Notes: a model not told the origin generated them from the sequence alone. Positions 1 through 9,893 are shown, counted from the stretch's first letter. The stretch: DNA of 64,000 nt from an uncultured Pseudomonadales bacterium (GCA_943788445.1 CALSQH010000003.1:983628-1047627), one strand, 5' to 3'. Made by a program: numbers and translations.

Positions 1-105
1 CTATGTGTGCTGAGTTTAGCGTATAGATTAATTTCTGCTACCCCCAGCGCCAATTCATACTAAAATCAAATGATAGCTTGGATAGAATAACAACAGGAGT
101 TGATG

Positions 106-1893
106 ATGAGTGAGGCGCTGGCAAAAGGACGTTGTGTGGATCTGGGTGGAGTTTTAAAGGATTTGGTCAGCGATGGCATACTCAGTAAAACAGATGCAGC
201 AGATGTAGCCGGTGCTCGCCGCAGCCGCGGCGAGGCCCTACTTCACCCGCTTGAGATTATTGACGGGAAACAGCTTCTGCATGCCGACAACGGTAGGCTG
301 CTGACCCTTGAGGTACTCACCCAATGGCTGGCTAATAAAGCAGCACTGCAAGTTGTTCATATCGACCCCTTAAAAATTAATGTTCCGGCAGTCACGGCAG
401 TAATGTCTTTTGCCTATGCCAAACGCTACGGTATTCTCTGTGTTGAGGTTAGTCGCGAAGAGCTTGTGATTGCCACCATGGAACCCTTCGACAACAGTTG
501 GATCGGGAGTCTCGAGCAGACCTCAAGGCGAGAAATTCGTCGGGTGATCGCTAGTCCTACCGATATTAAAAAATACACCCTTGAGTTTTACTCACTGGCC
601 AAATCGGTTTTCGGAGCAGGTTCTTCGACAGCAACCGGAACAGGCATTTCCAACTTTGAACAGCTGCTAGAGGTGGGCAAGCTTAAAGACGCCGATGCTC
701 AGGATCAGCATATAGTGAATATTGTCGACTGGCTGCTGCAATACGCTTTTGAGCAGCGAGCCAGTGATATTCATCTAGAACCACGACGCGGTATAGGCAA
801 GGTGCGATTTAGAATCGATGGTGTTCTTCATCTGGTTTATGAGCTGCCAGACAATGTGATGACCGCTATGATCAGCCGCCTAAAAATTCTTGGGCGTATG
901 GATGTCGCAGAAAAGCGCCGCCCCCAGGATGGCCGCATAAAAACCAAAGCGCCGAATGCCAGTGAAGTGGAATTGCGACTCTCGACCATGCCCACGGCTT
1001 TTGGTGAGAAGCTAGTGATGCGAATCTTTGATCCCGATGTTCTATTGCGAAGTTTCTCTCAGCTTGGTTTAGTCGCGGAGGATTACCAACAGTGGCAATC
1101 AATGATTAAGCGCGCCCATGGTATTGTTTTAGTGACAGGTCCAACTGGCTCGGGTAAGACCACCACGCTCTATTCAACGCTTAAACAGCTCGCCACCGAC
1201 ACAGTTAATGTCAACACTATTGAAGACCCCATCGAGATGGTGGTAGATGCGTTTAACCAGAGCCAGATTCAGCCGGCCATTGAGTTTGATTTTGCCGCAG
1301 GTATTCGCACCCTGATGCGTCAGGACCCAGATATTATTATGGTCGGAGAGATCCGCGACAGAGCAACGGCAGAGATGGCAGTGCAGGCTGCATTAACCGG
1401 TCATTTAGTCCTCTCGACACTGCACACAAATGATGCGCCCACAGCCATTAGTCGGCTGTTGGATTTGGGTATGCCCGCACATCTTATAAAAGCCACATTA
1501 AATGGGGTAATGGCCCAGCGATTGGTCAGAACCCTGTGTCCCGACTGTCGCAGCGAAGTACAATGTGATTCGGAAGCCTGGCATCAGCTTGTTGGGGATT
1601 CACAGCTATCACAGCCGAAAACGGTATTTCAGCCCGCGGGTTGTTTGGAGTGTCGCAACACGGGATACTTGGGCCGTGAAGGCATCTATGAGATTATGCC
1701 TATAACCCATGATTTACTCGGCTATATAAGTGCCGAGTCAGATATTCAGCAGGTTCGCGATGCTGCAATATCCCAGGGAATGAAAACGTTGCGCATGGCC
1801 GGCGCCGAGAAAGTTGCCGCAGGCATTACCTCGATTGCAGAAGTGCTGCGCGTTACTCCAGAGCTAGGCGTCCGGCGCCCGATAGCCCCCTAG
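106..1893 (+). CDS. GspE/PilB-type secretion/pilus assembly ATPase
   Basis: Cytoplasmic hexameric ATPase of the type II secretion / type IV pilus superfamily, which powers pseudopilus or pilus extension at the inner membrane. An N-terminal GspE/MshE-like domain covers about residues 1-150. It is followed by the T2SSE core with Walker A GPTGSGKTTTLY near residue 345, the Asp/His boxes and Walker B DPDIIMVGEIRD near 408. A tetracysteine zinc motif (CPDC ... CLEC, about 478-515) is typical of GspE/PilB. TTG 100, ATG 103 and ATG 106 are all in frame. I prefer 106 because AGGAG at 95-99 is then correctly spaced. No other gsp or pil genes are in the window, so type II secretion, MSHA and type IV pilus assignments cannot be separated. 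glnE follows after 35 bp. Confidence 0.88.
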   Translation: MSEALAKGRCVDLGGVLKDLVSDGILSKTDAADVAGARRSRGEALLHPLEIIDGKQLLHADNGRLLTLEVLTQWLANKAALQVVHIDPLKINVPAVTAVMSFAYAKRYGILCVEVSREELVIATMEPFDNSWIGSLEQTSRREIRRVIASPTDIKKYTLEFYSLAKSVFGAGSSTATGTGISNFEQLLEVGKLKDADAQDQHIVNIVDWLLQYAFEQRASDIHLEPRRGIGKVRFRIDGVLHLVYELPDNVMTAMISRLKILGRMDVAEKRRPQDGRIKTKAPNASEVELRLSTMPTAFGEKLVMRIFDPDVLLRSFSQLGLVAEDYQQWQSMIKRAHGIVLVTGPTGSGKTTTLYSTLKQLATDTVNVNTIEDPIEMVVDAFNQSQIQPAIEFDFAAGIRTLMRQDPDIIMVGEIRDRATAEMAVQAALTGHLVLSTLHTNDAPTAISRLLDLGMPAHLIKATLNGVMAQRLVRTLCPDCRSEVQCDSEAWHQLVGDSQLSQPKTVFQPAGCLECRNTGYLGREGIYEIMPITHDLLGYISAESDIQQVRDAAISQGMKTLRMAGAEKVAAGITSIAEVLRVTPELGVRRPIAP

Positions 1894-1928
1894 GTTGTTA
1901 ATGATGATTAATTATTTGAGACCCTTTT

Positions 1929-4877
1929 ATGCCGAGGACTTTTTCAGCGCTGATTACAGCGAAATATCAGCGACACCTCGAAGGGTTTCAAACTAGCCAT
2001 ACTGACCCTGCATGGCTTTCTGGCCTTATTGATGACAACCCAAAATACCTTCTATTTGCAGAGCATTTACAGTTGCTGTGGGGTTGCAGTGATTTTGTTG
2101 GACAGCAGTGCGAGCTGCATCCGCTGGAATTCCAAGAGTTAGTTGAGAGTGGCGACCTGCAATGCAGTTATACATTGCAAGACTATCAGCAACGAATAGA
2201 GCGGCGTTTACCAACCGATTGCGATGAAGAGCAGCTCTGTCAGCAGTTGCGACGGTTTCGCCGTCGTGAATTAATCCGCATTATCTGGCGAGACTTCAGC
2301 CGTCAGGCACCGCTGCTTGAAACTACCGCCGATATGACTGCTATGGCCGAGTCTGCTATCAATGCATCTCTGGCGGTACTGCATAAAATTACCTGTCAAG
2401 AGCTCGGTAATCCTTTTCGCGATGGTGATAAAACAGGGCAGGCCAAAAAAGGTCAGCTTGAGCAGCATATGATTGTCGTGGCCATGGGCAAAATGGGCGC
2501 GCAGGAACTGAATATATCCTCAGATATAGATCTTATTTTTGCCTATCCACGAAAGGGAGAAACCCAGCAGCCAGAATCTTCTGCCCCTGTTAAAACGGTT
2601 TCCAATCAAGAATTTTTCACCCGCCTTGGACAAAAGCTCATCGCTGCTCTAGATCGTAAAACCGCCGATGGATTTGTTTTTAGAGTGGATATGCGCCTGC
2701 GCCCCTACGGGCAGAGTGGACCGCTAGTCATGAGCTTTGATGCTCTTGAAGAGTACTATCAGACCCAGGGTCGTGAGTGGGAGCGCTTTGCAATGGTCAA
2801 GGCGCGAGCGGTGGCTGGTGAACAATCAGATCGAGATTATCTAGATCGAATTCTGCGTCCCTTTACCTATCGTAAATATCTCGATTTTGGTGCTATCGAA
2901 GCGCTGCGAGATTTAAAGAAAGCCATTGACCGAGAATTACAGCGCAAGGGCATGCAGAGCGATATTAAACTCGGTCCTGGCGGTATTCGTGAAATAGAAT
3001 TTATTACTCAGGCATTTCAACTTATTCGCGGCGGACGCAATAGTGACCTGCAAACCCAGTCGCTTTATCAGGCGCTGCAGCAGCTATCTGCCGATCAGGT
3101 TTTGACTGCTGAAGATGTCGACGGTCTGTGGAACGCCTATATATTTTTGCGTAACACCGAGCACGCTCTTCAGGGAATAGCGGATAAACAGACTCAAAAA
3201 CTACCCGTTGACGAGCTGGGTAAGCAGCGTGTTGCGACCATCTTAGGCTGTGATAATTGGTCGGGCTTTGATCAGTGCCTGCAACAGCATCGCCAGCATG
3301 TGATGCGCATATTCGCGGATATATTTGCTGACCCTGAGCAGCCGGATGGCAATAGTGATTCGAGTAACAGTGAAGACGGTGGTGATTGGTTACATCAGAT
3401 GGATGCCGTTGAGCTTCACAGCCAATTGCATAGTGCCGGATATACAGATGCAGAAAGCGTCGCTCAACAGCTTTATAGTCTATCTCAGAGCAAGGCTGTT
3501 CTGGGCTTAGACGCTGAACCACGCAGTCGGCTCGAGCGGCTGATGCCGATGCTGATAGCTATCTGTGCAACAGCTAACAATAACAGTATTACCCTGAGTC
3601 GGGTTATTGGTCTTGTGCAGGCGGTGCTGCGACGCAGTGCATATCTGGCCTTGCTGGGCGAAAATCCTAAAGCCCTGCAACAGTTGACTTTACTCTGTGA
3701 ACGCAGCAGTTGGGTGGCCGATCAGTTAACGGCCTATCCGGCGCTGCTCGATGAATTGTTGGATCCTCGTGCGCTTTATACCGCGCCGAATAAAGATATT
3801 TTGCAAGATCATCTGCGTCAACATATGTTGCGGGTGCCCGACGATGATCTTGAGCAGCAGATGGAGATTATTCGCTATTTTGTCCGCTCTTATACGTTGC
3901 GTGTGGCCGCCTGTGAATTAACCGACGTCATGCCTTTGATGCAAGTGAGTGATTACCTCACCTGGCTGGCAGAGGTAGTTATTGAGCACACGGTGAATAT
4001 TTCGTGGAAGCATTTGACCGATCAATATGGTCAGCCCCGGAATAGTGAGGGTCAAGTTCCCGGTTTTATTGTGGTTGCCTATGGGAAAATGGGCGGTATC
4101 GAGTTGGGCTACAAGTCCGACCTCGATCTGGTATTTTTATACAGTGGGAATTCTGAAAAAAGCGTGTCTAAACAGACGACTTCTGGACCGCGTGTTATCG
4201 ACAACAGCACATTTTTTGTACGTCTCGGTCAGCGAATTATCCATACCCTATCGACGGTTACCCCCTCTGGCGCCGCCTATGAAATTGATATGCGCCTGCG
4301 ACCATCGGGAAATTCTGGAATGATAGTGTCTTCTCTCACCGCCTTCGAAAAGTATCAGCGCGAAGCCGCTTGGACATGGGAACATCAAGCACTGGTGCGG
4401 GCGCGGGTTGTTGCCGGCGATAAAGATCTTGGTTGTGCCTTCGAGTTGGCGCGAAAAAGCATTCTTGAACAGCCTCGCTGTGAGCAATCTCTGCGCAAGG
4501 AAGTGGTCGAAATGCGTGAAAAAATGCGCAAACACCGAGGTCGAGGTACAAAAGATGGCAAATTCCCTCTTAAGCAAGGTGTCGGAGGTATCGTCGATAT
4601 TGAATTTATGGTTCAATTTGCAGTCTTGGCTTGGTCGCACAATCATCCCGAATTAACTCGCTGGAGTGATACCATCCGCATACTAGAGTCACTGGCTCAA
4701 AGCGGACTGTTATCAGAGCAACAATCTAGCCAGCTAATTGGCGCTTACAAAAGATACCGCTCAGCAGGACATCTTCTTCAGCTGCAAAATCAGTTGGCGG
4801 AGGTCGCAAGTAGCGAGCTTCAGGAGTATCGGGAAATAGTGACGGCTCAGTGGCAACATTTATTTGATAATCAATAG
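1929..4877 (+). CDS. glnE: Bifunctional glutamine synthetase adenylyltransferase/deadenylylase
   Basis: GlnE reversibly adenylylates glutamine synthetase, and the target GlnA is also in this window. The 982 residues fit the family length. Two nucleotidyltransferase domains are visible. The N-terminal deadenylylase has the GS-type metal motif in MGAQELNISSDIDLIFAY (about residue 190-205). The C-terminal adenylyltransferase has MGGIELGYKSDLDLVFLY (about 720-737). The two helical GlnD/PII-signalling linkers lie between and after them. The gene is followed by ilvE after 20 bp, as in Pseudomonas, so the two may be cotranscribed. Nothing is missing or disrupted. Confidence 0.97.
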   Translation: MPRTFSALITAKYQRHLEGFQTSHTDPAWLSGLIDDNPKYLLFAEHLQLLWGCSDFVGQQCELHPLEFQELVESGDLQCSYTLQDYQQRIERRLPTDCDEEQLCQQLRRFRRRELIRIIWRDFSRQAPLLETTADMTAMAESAINASLAVLHKITCQELGNPFRDGDKTGQAKKGQLEQHMIVVAMGKMGAQELNISSDIDLIFAYPRKGETQQPESSAPVKTVSNQEFFTRLGQKLIAALDRKTADGFVFRVDMRLRPYGQSGPLVMSFDALEEYYQTQGREWERFAMVKARAVAGEQSDRDYLDRILRPFTYRKYLDFGAIEALRDLKKAIDRELQRKGMQSDIKLGPGGIREIEFITQAFQLIRGGRNSDLQTQSLYQALQQLSADQVLTAEDVDGLWNAYIFLRNTEHALQGIADKQTQKLPVDELGKQRVATILGCDNWSGFDQCLQQHRQHVMRIFADIFADPEQPDGNSDSSNSEDGGDWLHQMDAVELHSQLHSAGYTDAESVAQQLYSLSQSKAVLGLDAEPRSRLERLMPMLIAICATANNNSITLSRVIGLVQAVLRRSAYLALLGENPKALQQLTLLCERSSWVADQLTAYPALLDELLDPRALYTAPNKDILQDHLRQHMLRVPDDDLEQQMEIIRYFVRSYTLRVAACELTDVMPLMQVSDYLTWLAEVVIEHTVNISWKHLTDQYGQPRNSEGQVPGFIVVAYGKMGGIELGYKSDLDLVFLYSGNSEKSVSKQTTSGPRVIDNSTFFVRLGQRIIHTLSTVTPSGAAYEIDMRLRPSGNSGMIVSSLTAFEKYQREAAWTWEHQALVRARVVAGDKDLGCAFELARKSILEQPRCEQSLRKEVVEMREKMRKHRGRGTKDGKFPLKQGVGGIVDIEFMVQFAVLAWSHNHPELTRWSDTIRILESLAQSGLLSEQQSSQLIGAYKRYRSAGHLLQLQNQLAEVASSELQEYREIVTAQWQHLFDNQ

Positions 4878-4897
4878 TTAATAAGAGGAATAGGTCG

Positions 4898-5827
4898 ATG
4901 TCGTTTTCGGACCGCGATGGTTTTATTTGGATGGATGGCAAGATGGTTGATTGGCGAGATGCGCAGACGCATTTTCTCACCTCATCACTACATTACGGCA
5001 ACGCTGTTTTTGAAGGCATTCGGGCCTATGAGACGGAAAAGTCAGGCACCTGTATTTTTCGTTTGGAAGACCATATTAAGCGCCTGTTTAACTCGTCAAA
5101 GATTCTTCATTTACAAGTGCCTTTCAGTCAGGAAGAAATTTGTGAAGCGCATCGTGAAGTTATCCGCGCCAACAAATTGGACGCTGCTTATATCCGCCCG
5201 CTAGTATTTTTGGGCTCTGAAGGAATGGGATTACGTGCTGAAGGGCTAAAAGTTCACGTAGGTATTGCCGGATGGGATTGGCCCTCGTATATGTCGCCAG
5301 AAACGCTTGAGACAGGCCTAAAAGTTCGCACCTCGTCGTACACCAGACATCACGTCAATATCACCATGGTAAAAGCCAAGGCTAGCGGCAACTATATCAA
5401 CTCAATGCTAGCACTCCGCGAAGCGCTGGATTCTGGCTGCGACGAAGCTATTATGCTCGACCCGGAAGGCTATGTTGCCGAAGGCAGTGCCGAAAACTTC
5501 TTTATGGTTCGCGACGGCGTTATCTACACACCAGACCTAACCTCCTGTCTCGACGGTATTACCCGCGACACAGTGTTTAAACTGGCGGCAGACCATGGCA
5601 TTGAAGTGCGCGAAAAGCGGATCACCCGCGATGAAGTGTATATCTGCGACGAAGCGTTCTTCACCGGCACTGCTGCCGAGATCGTCCCTATTCGCGAATA
5701 CGATAGCCGCATTATTGGCGACGGCAAACGTGGTCCAATTGCCACAGTACTGCAGGCGGCATATTTTGATCTGGTGCGTGGCAAAAATGATAAGTATCAG
5801 GATTGGTTAGCGCCAGTCGCTGAATAA
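4898..5827 (+). CDS. ilvE: Branched-chain amino acid aminotransferase
   Basis: PLP-dependent fold-type IV transaminase that catalyses the last step of Leu/Ile/Val synthesis with glutamate as amino donor. Its 309 aa match the family. Visible features are GNAVFEGIRAYET near the N-terminus, the PLP lysine in KAKASGNY (second Lys, residue 161), and the EGSAENFF segment that binds the cofactor. The start ATG has AGAGGA upstream. The gene lies 20 bp after glnE, an order also found in Pseudomonas, where LPS core genes follow. Confidence 0.97.
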   Translation: MSFSDRDGFIWMDGKMVDWRDAQTHFLTSSLHYGNAVFEGIRAYETEKSGTCIFRLEDHIKRLFNSSKILHLQVPFSQEEICEAHREVIRANKLDAAYIRPLVFLGSEGMGLRAEGLKVHVGIAGWDWPSYMSPETLETGLKVRTSSYTRHHVNITMVKAKASGNYINSMLALREALDSGCDEAIMLDPEGYVAEGSAENFFMVRDGVIYTPDLTSCLDGITRDTVFKLAADHGIEVREKRITRDEVYICDEAFFTGTAAEIVPIREYDSRIIGDGKRGPIATVLQAAYFDLVRGKNDKYQDWLAPVAE

Positions 5828-5854
5828 GATTTACCTCGGGAACTTCTGACAGTT

Positions 5855-6583
5855 ATGGCAAATGAAATGGTTAATGTTTTATGCATGAAGTGGGGTACCA
5901 AGTACTCTGGGGATTATGTAAATACCCTGTATTCCATGGTTGCCCGCAATATGAGCAGAGACTTTCGTTTTATCTGCCTAACTGAAGATGGTTCCGGTTT
6001 AAACGACAACGTAGAAGTCTTTCCGCTTCCAGAACTGTCCGTTAATTTGGGTGGCCCAGAGCGCGGTTGGAACAAGTTAGCGGTTTTTGCAGAAACGCTC
6101 TACGACCTTAAAGGCAAAGTACTCTGCCTTGATCTCGATTTAATTATTACCGGTAGTCTGGATGATCTGTTTGATCACCCTGGCGAAGTGATGATTATTA
6201 AAGACTGGATTAAAAAGGATGGCACCGGCAACTCATCGGTCTATCGCTTCGAAGTCGGCGCTCATCCAGAAGTCCTTGCCGAATTTGAAAACAACTTTGA
6301 GCAGATCAAAAAGACCCATCGCAACGAGCAGGAATACCTGTCCGCGGCACTGATGGCAAAAAATGCACTGGTCTATTGGCCGGAACATTGGTGTCGCAGC
6401 TTTAAGCGCCACTGCATCAAGCCCTTTTCACTGTTTATTGCCCGTGAAACAGAAATGCCTGTAGATACTCGTGTGCTAGTATTTCATGGTAAACCTGATC
6501 CTCATGAGGCAATCGCCGGCGTAAGCGGGAAATGGTACCGACGGTTTAAACCGGCAAAATGGGTGGCTGAGCACTGGCGTTAA
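5855..6583 (+). CDS. Putative glycosyltransferase (DxD type)
   Basis: A 242-aa soluble protein resembling small GT8/GT-A-like glycosyltransferases. The segment GKVLCLDLDLIITGSLDDL carries a DxD-type motif (DLDLD region, about residues 92-96) expected to bind metal and nucleotide sugar. It is preceded by the conserved GPERGWNKLAVF stretch. The C-terminal part is basic and ends in WRRFKPAKW-like residues that could touch the membrane. It starts 27 bp after ilvE at the head of the ilvE-waaA envelope-sugar interval, so a role in LPS core or surface glycan assembly is inferred. Donor and acceptor cannot be told from sequence. Confidence 0.72.
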   Translation: MANEMVNVLCMKWGTKYSGDYVNTLYSMVARNMSRDFRFICLTEDGSGLNDNVEVFPLPELSVNLGGPERGWNKLAVFAETLYDLKGKVLCLDLDLIITGSLDDLFDHPGEVMIIKDWIKKDGTGNSSVYRFEVGAHPEVLAEFENNFEQIKKTHRNEQEYLSAALMAKNALVYWPEHWCRSFKRHCIKPFSLFIARETEMPVDTRVLVFHGKPDPHEAIAGVSGKWYRRFKPAKWVAEHWR

Positions 6584-6627
6584 AGCTGTAGTGTTAAGTA
6601 TTACCAGGATGGTAAGGATTGTAAAAT

Positions 6628-7749
6628 ATGGATGTTCTTTTTATTTCAAAGCACGGTTCCATGTACAGATACTTTCAGTATTTGAACAGAAACCTTGAAC
6701 TGTGTTCAGCAGTCGTTGATTATTCGCCTAAATTTCATTTAAAACTACATGCTTCTTCTCTATCAGCGGACGAAATAAACTTAGGGATTGCATTCCATTT
6801 GCAGCGAAAAAAAGCCAAGTATGATTTCCCTGAGTGGTTATGGCTGTTGTTGCGATTCTATTATGGAATAAAATTTAAGTTCTATTATCGGCAGTTTTCA
6901 AGCGTGATTAATAGATGCAGACCTAGATGTATTGCAATCTGGAATGGTCATAGGCTTCCCGAGCAGGCGATAAAAGTTCTTGCGGAAAAATTAAATATAC
7001 CTGTAGTTCACTTTGAGAATGGGTTGCTACCCGATACTACCACCTTTGATTTTTCTGGCGTTAACGCTACTAATAGCCTGCCAAGGGAGGCTTCTTTTTA
7101 TAGAGAATATGAAAATAAAAATATCATCATTGACCGTGATCTAGTTGTTAGAAAATTTCATCGGGCAAAGACATCCCATGCAAAAAATAAAACGTTCTAC
7201 GCAACCCTGCCAGATAAGTATATATTCGTGCCTTTCCAGGTAAAATTTGATAGCCAAATTTTATTAAATTCAAAAAATATCAAAACCATGACTGATTTGT
7301 ATCAGTGGATTCAGCTTGCTGAGAAAAACAGTGATCAATTATTAAAGTTTGTGATAAAAGAACATCCTTCTGATCCACATAAATACACCGAACTTTACAA
7401 TAAAAATCCAAATATTATCTTTAGTAACAGAGATACAAAAGAGCTTATAGAAAAAGCTGATGCAGTCATCACGGTAAACTCTAGTGTTGGTCTTGAAGCC
7501 ATACTTTTGCATAAGCGGGTGATAGTTCTTGGGGAAGCCTGTTACGGTATCGAAGAGTTATGCTATCCAGTGAAAACGAAGCAGCAGTTGTCAGAAGTGG
7601 TTAATCAACTAAATGAGTGGGAGCTGGATATTTCTCTAGTAGAAAAATTTCTCGCTTATCTGCAATGTGAATATTGTGTCCCTACGTCCTGGCGAAATCC
7701 GAATAAAAAGCATATTGATAGCTTGGAAAATAAATTTAAAAATATATAA
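6628..7749 (+). CDS. Capsule/Kdo-transferase-like polysaccharide biosynthesis protein
   Basis: A 373-aa protein resembling the 'capsule polysaccharide biosynthesis' (KpsC/KpsS-like) group. Supporting features are a central HFENGLLPDTTTFDFSGVN stretch, where such enzymes carry an ExGxxP-like loop, then FVIKEHPSD and TVNSSVGLEAIL, the usual C-terminal HP and sugar-nucleotide-binding S/E motifs. Base composition is visibly more AT-rich than in flanking glnE-ilvE or waaA, with many AAA/AAT/ATA codons, which suggests horizontal acquisition. It sits between a glycosyltransferase and a sulfotransferase, so a surface-glycan role is likely. Exact sugar chemistry is unknown. Confidence 0.65.
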   Translation: MDVLFISKHGSMYRYFQYLNRNLELCSAVVDYSPKFHLKLHASSLSADEINLGIAFHLQRKKAKYDFPEWLWLLLRFYYGIKFKFYYRQFSSVINRCRPRCIAIWNGHRLPEQAIKVLAEKLNIPVVHFENGLLPDTTTFDFSGVNATNSLPREASFYREYENKNIIIDRDLVVRKFHRAKTSHAKNKTFYATLPDKYIFVPFQVKFDSQILLNSKNIKTMTDLYQWIQLAEKNSDQLLKFVIKEHPSDPHKYTELYNKNPNIIFSNRDTKELIEKADAVITVNSSVGLEAILLHKRVIVLGEACYGIEELCYPVKTKQQLSEVVNQLNEWELDISLVEKFLAYLQCEYCVPTSWRNPNKKHIDSLENKFKNI

Positions 7750-7810
7750 ATAAAAATCACCGTGTCTCTGGCTGGGTTAAATATCTCACGAAGCTTGGTT
7801 AGAAGCTTAT

Positions 7811-8524
7811 ATGCATTTTTTAATGGCTGGTCATGTGGGGATTTTTTTCTTATTTTCTGTTATATTGCTTGGCATGTTAGTTTCAAGTCAGCAGAAATTT
7901 CTATTCGTGCATATCCCCAAGTCAGCGGGGACAAGTGTGACAGCGGCCCTGAAAAACTTTAGCGATAAACCCGAGAAGGTCTGGATTAATCGCCTGCTCG
8001 CCAAAATAGGAATCAACGTAAATTGGTTTGGTCCATTTCATTGGATTCGTGGACGGAAACATTCTACCGCCCAGCAGATAAAGGTGATGTATTCAGACTC
8101 GATCTTTGATGAATATTATAAATTCGCATTTGTGCGTAATCCATGGGCACTTTTGGTTTCCTATTACCATTACATTAAATCTAATGAGCACCATCATCGC
8201 AGCGCAAAAGTAAAGAATATAGACAGTTTTGAATCTTATATTCACTATGAGATTAAGCGTAATAAAATCAATCAGAGCCGCTTTGTCACCGATTCCTATG
8301 GCAATGATTTAGTCGATTTTGTAGGCCGCTTCGAATCTCTGGAAAAGGATCTTGGTCTGATTCTTGAGAGAATTAATGTCGAAGCTGAAATTCCGCATAT
8401 TAATAGCTCAGTGCATACTGACTATCGCGACTATTACACTCCAGAGACAGCAAAGCTGGTTGCCTTCCATTGGGCAGAGGATATTCTGCGTTTTGGATAT
8501 ACTTTTGACGAAGGCGGCAAATAG
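7811..8524 (+). CDS. Sulfotransferase family 2 protein
   Basis: PAPS-dependent sulfotransferase-like protein. The 5'-phosphosulfate loop is FLFVHIPKSAGTSV, and the 3'-phosphate-binding segment is FAFVRNPWALLVSYYHY about 75 residues later. These two motifs in this order define the family. The N-terminus is uncertain. ATG 7811 gives a hydrophobic leader (a possible membrane anchor) of about 20 residues. ATG 7874 would start just before the PAPS loop, and neither has a clear Shine-Dalgarno. Its position immediately before waaA suggests that it sulfates an LPS or surface polysaccharide, which is an inference. Confidence 0.8.
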   Translation: MHFLMAGHVGIFFLFSVILLGMLVSSQQKFLFVHIPKSAGTSVTAALKNFSDKPEKVWINRLLAKIGINVNWFGPFHWIRGRKHSTAQQIKVMYSDSIFDEYYKFAFVRNPWALLVSYYHYIKSNEHHHRSAKVKNIDSFESYIHYEIKRNKINQSRFVTDSYGNDLVDFVGRFESLEKDLGLILERINVEAEIPHINSSVHTDYRDYYTPETAKLVAFHWAEDILRFGYTFDEGGK

Positions 8525-8560
8525 GCAGCTATAATGAGTCCTTAAGAAAAGAGCTTATTT

Positions 8561-9847
8561 ATGGATCGCTTGCTAAGACTCATCTACTCAGTAATTTTTT
8601 ACTTGCTGACGCCTTTTATACTCGTGCGATTGCTGTATCGAGCGATTAAAGCTCCTGCCTATAGATCACGATGGGCGCAGCGATTTGGGTTTGTATCATC
8701 AGTGCCGACTAACAAGCAACTTATATGGCTACACGCCGTGTCTGTCGGCGAAACTCTCGCCGCCGTGCCGTTGGTGAAAGCCCTGCAAGAAAAATACTCA
8801 GATCACCGGCTGATCGTCACCTGTATGACTCCCACCGGATCAGAGCGCATAAGAGCCGCCTTTGGTGACTCTGTCGATCACAGTTATGCACCCTATGATA
8901 TGCCCGATTCCGTGGCGCGCTTTTTAAATCATGTTAAGCCCAAAATATTAATTATTATGGAGACTGAGCTGTGGCCAAACATCATCGCCGCTTGCCATAA
9001 GCGCAATATCCCTGTTGTGCTGGCCAATGGTCGCCTATCGAAAAAATCTGCCAATGCTTATGAGCGCATTCAGCCTCTTGTACGACCTATGCTGGGGCAG
9101 TTAACGGCGGTCGCCGCGCAACACAAAGATGACGGTGCGCGTTTTACAGAATTGGGATTAGCTGAGAGTGCATTGACCGTCACCGGCAATATCAAATTTG
9201 ATTTGAGTCTTAACCAAGTCACCAAACAAAAAGCCGAGCATCTGTTAATCGACTGGCGCGGTTCTTGCGATCGACCGATCTTATTGGCAGCCAGCACTCA
9301 TCGTGGTGAAGATGAGATTATTCTAGAAGCCTTCACGAAAATAAAAGACCAAATTAATAATCCTCTTTTGGTTTTAGTACCACGCCATCCCGAGCGCTTT
9401 AATCAGGTTGCAGAGCTTTGTAGCGCTGCAGGTTTTTCTGTGGCGAAACGCAGCGCTAAGGACTTAGTTGGCAGCGCAGATATCTTGCTCGGTGACACCA
9501 TGGGCGAACTGATGGCATTCTTTGGCGCCTGCGATATCGCCTTTGTCGGTGGCAGTTTGGTTCCCACTGGCGGGCACAATATGATTGAGCCGGCCGCATG
9601 GGGAGTGCCGGTGTTAACTGGTCCTCACCTATTTAATTTCAGCGAAGCATCGCAGTTGCTTTTAAAGGGTGATGCCATGCTGATCTGCAACAATGCAGAC
9701 CAACTAGCAGAGCACTCTACTGAGTTGTTTCAGAATCAGCATCGACGTGCCGAGATGGGGAGTTCGGCGCGTCGTATAGCCGAAGCTAATCGTGGCGCAC
9801 TGGGCAAATTGGTTGCATTGATAGAGCGCACTATCAATGCGATCTAG
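8561..9847 (+). CDS. waaA: 3-deoxy-D-manno-octulosonic acid (Kdo) transferase
   Basis: Inner-membrane GT30 enzyme that adds Kdo from CMP-Kdo to lipid IVA, the first inner-core step of LPS. The 428 aa fit the family. There is an N-terminal hydrophobic anchor (about residues 5-25), the acceptor-domain motif LHAVSVGETLAAVPLV, METELWPNII in the middle, VPRHPERF, and the C-terminal GGHNMIEPAAWGVPV nucleotide-sugar loop. tolC follows convergently after 46 bp, an arrangement close to Pseudomonas. Confidence 0.96.
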   Translation: MDRLLRLIYSVIFYLLTPFILVRLLYRAIKAPAYRSRWAQRFGFVSSVPTNKQLIWLHAVSVGETLAAVPLVKALQEKYSDHRLIVTCMTPTGSERIRAAFGDSVDHSYAPYDMPDSVARFLNHVKPKILIIMETELWPNIIAACHKRNIPVVLANGRLSKKSANAYERIQPLVRPMLGQLTAVAAQHKDDGARFTELGLAESALTVTGNIKFDLSLNQVTKQKAEHLLIDWRGSCDRPILLAASTHRGEDEIILEAFTKIKDQINNPLLVLVPRHPERFNQVAELCSAAGFSVAKRSAKDLVGSADILLGDTMGELMAFFGACDIAFVGGSLVPTGGHNMIEPAAWGVPVLTGPHLFNFSEASQLLLKGDAMLICNNADQLAEHSTELFQNQHRRAEMGSSARRIAEANRGALGKLVALIERTINAI

Positions 9848-9893
9848 CCAAGTTTTTTAGTCAAACCATCTAGTCAAATCATTTACAGACTTG

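Noticed and set aside
3022..3522. 166-codon open frame on the minus strand inside glnE
   Set aside because: Antisense to an intact, strongly conserved gene; no ribosome-binding site or family resemblance.
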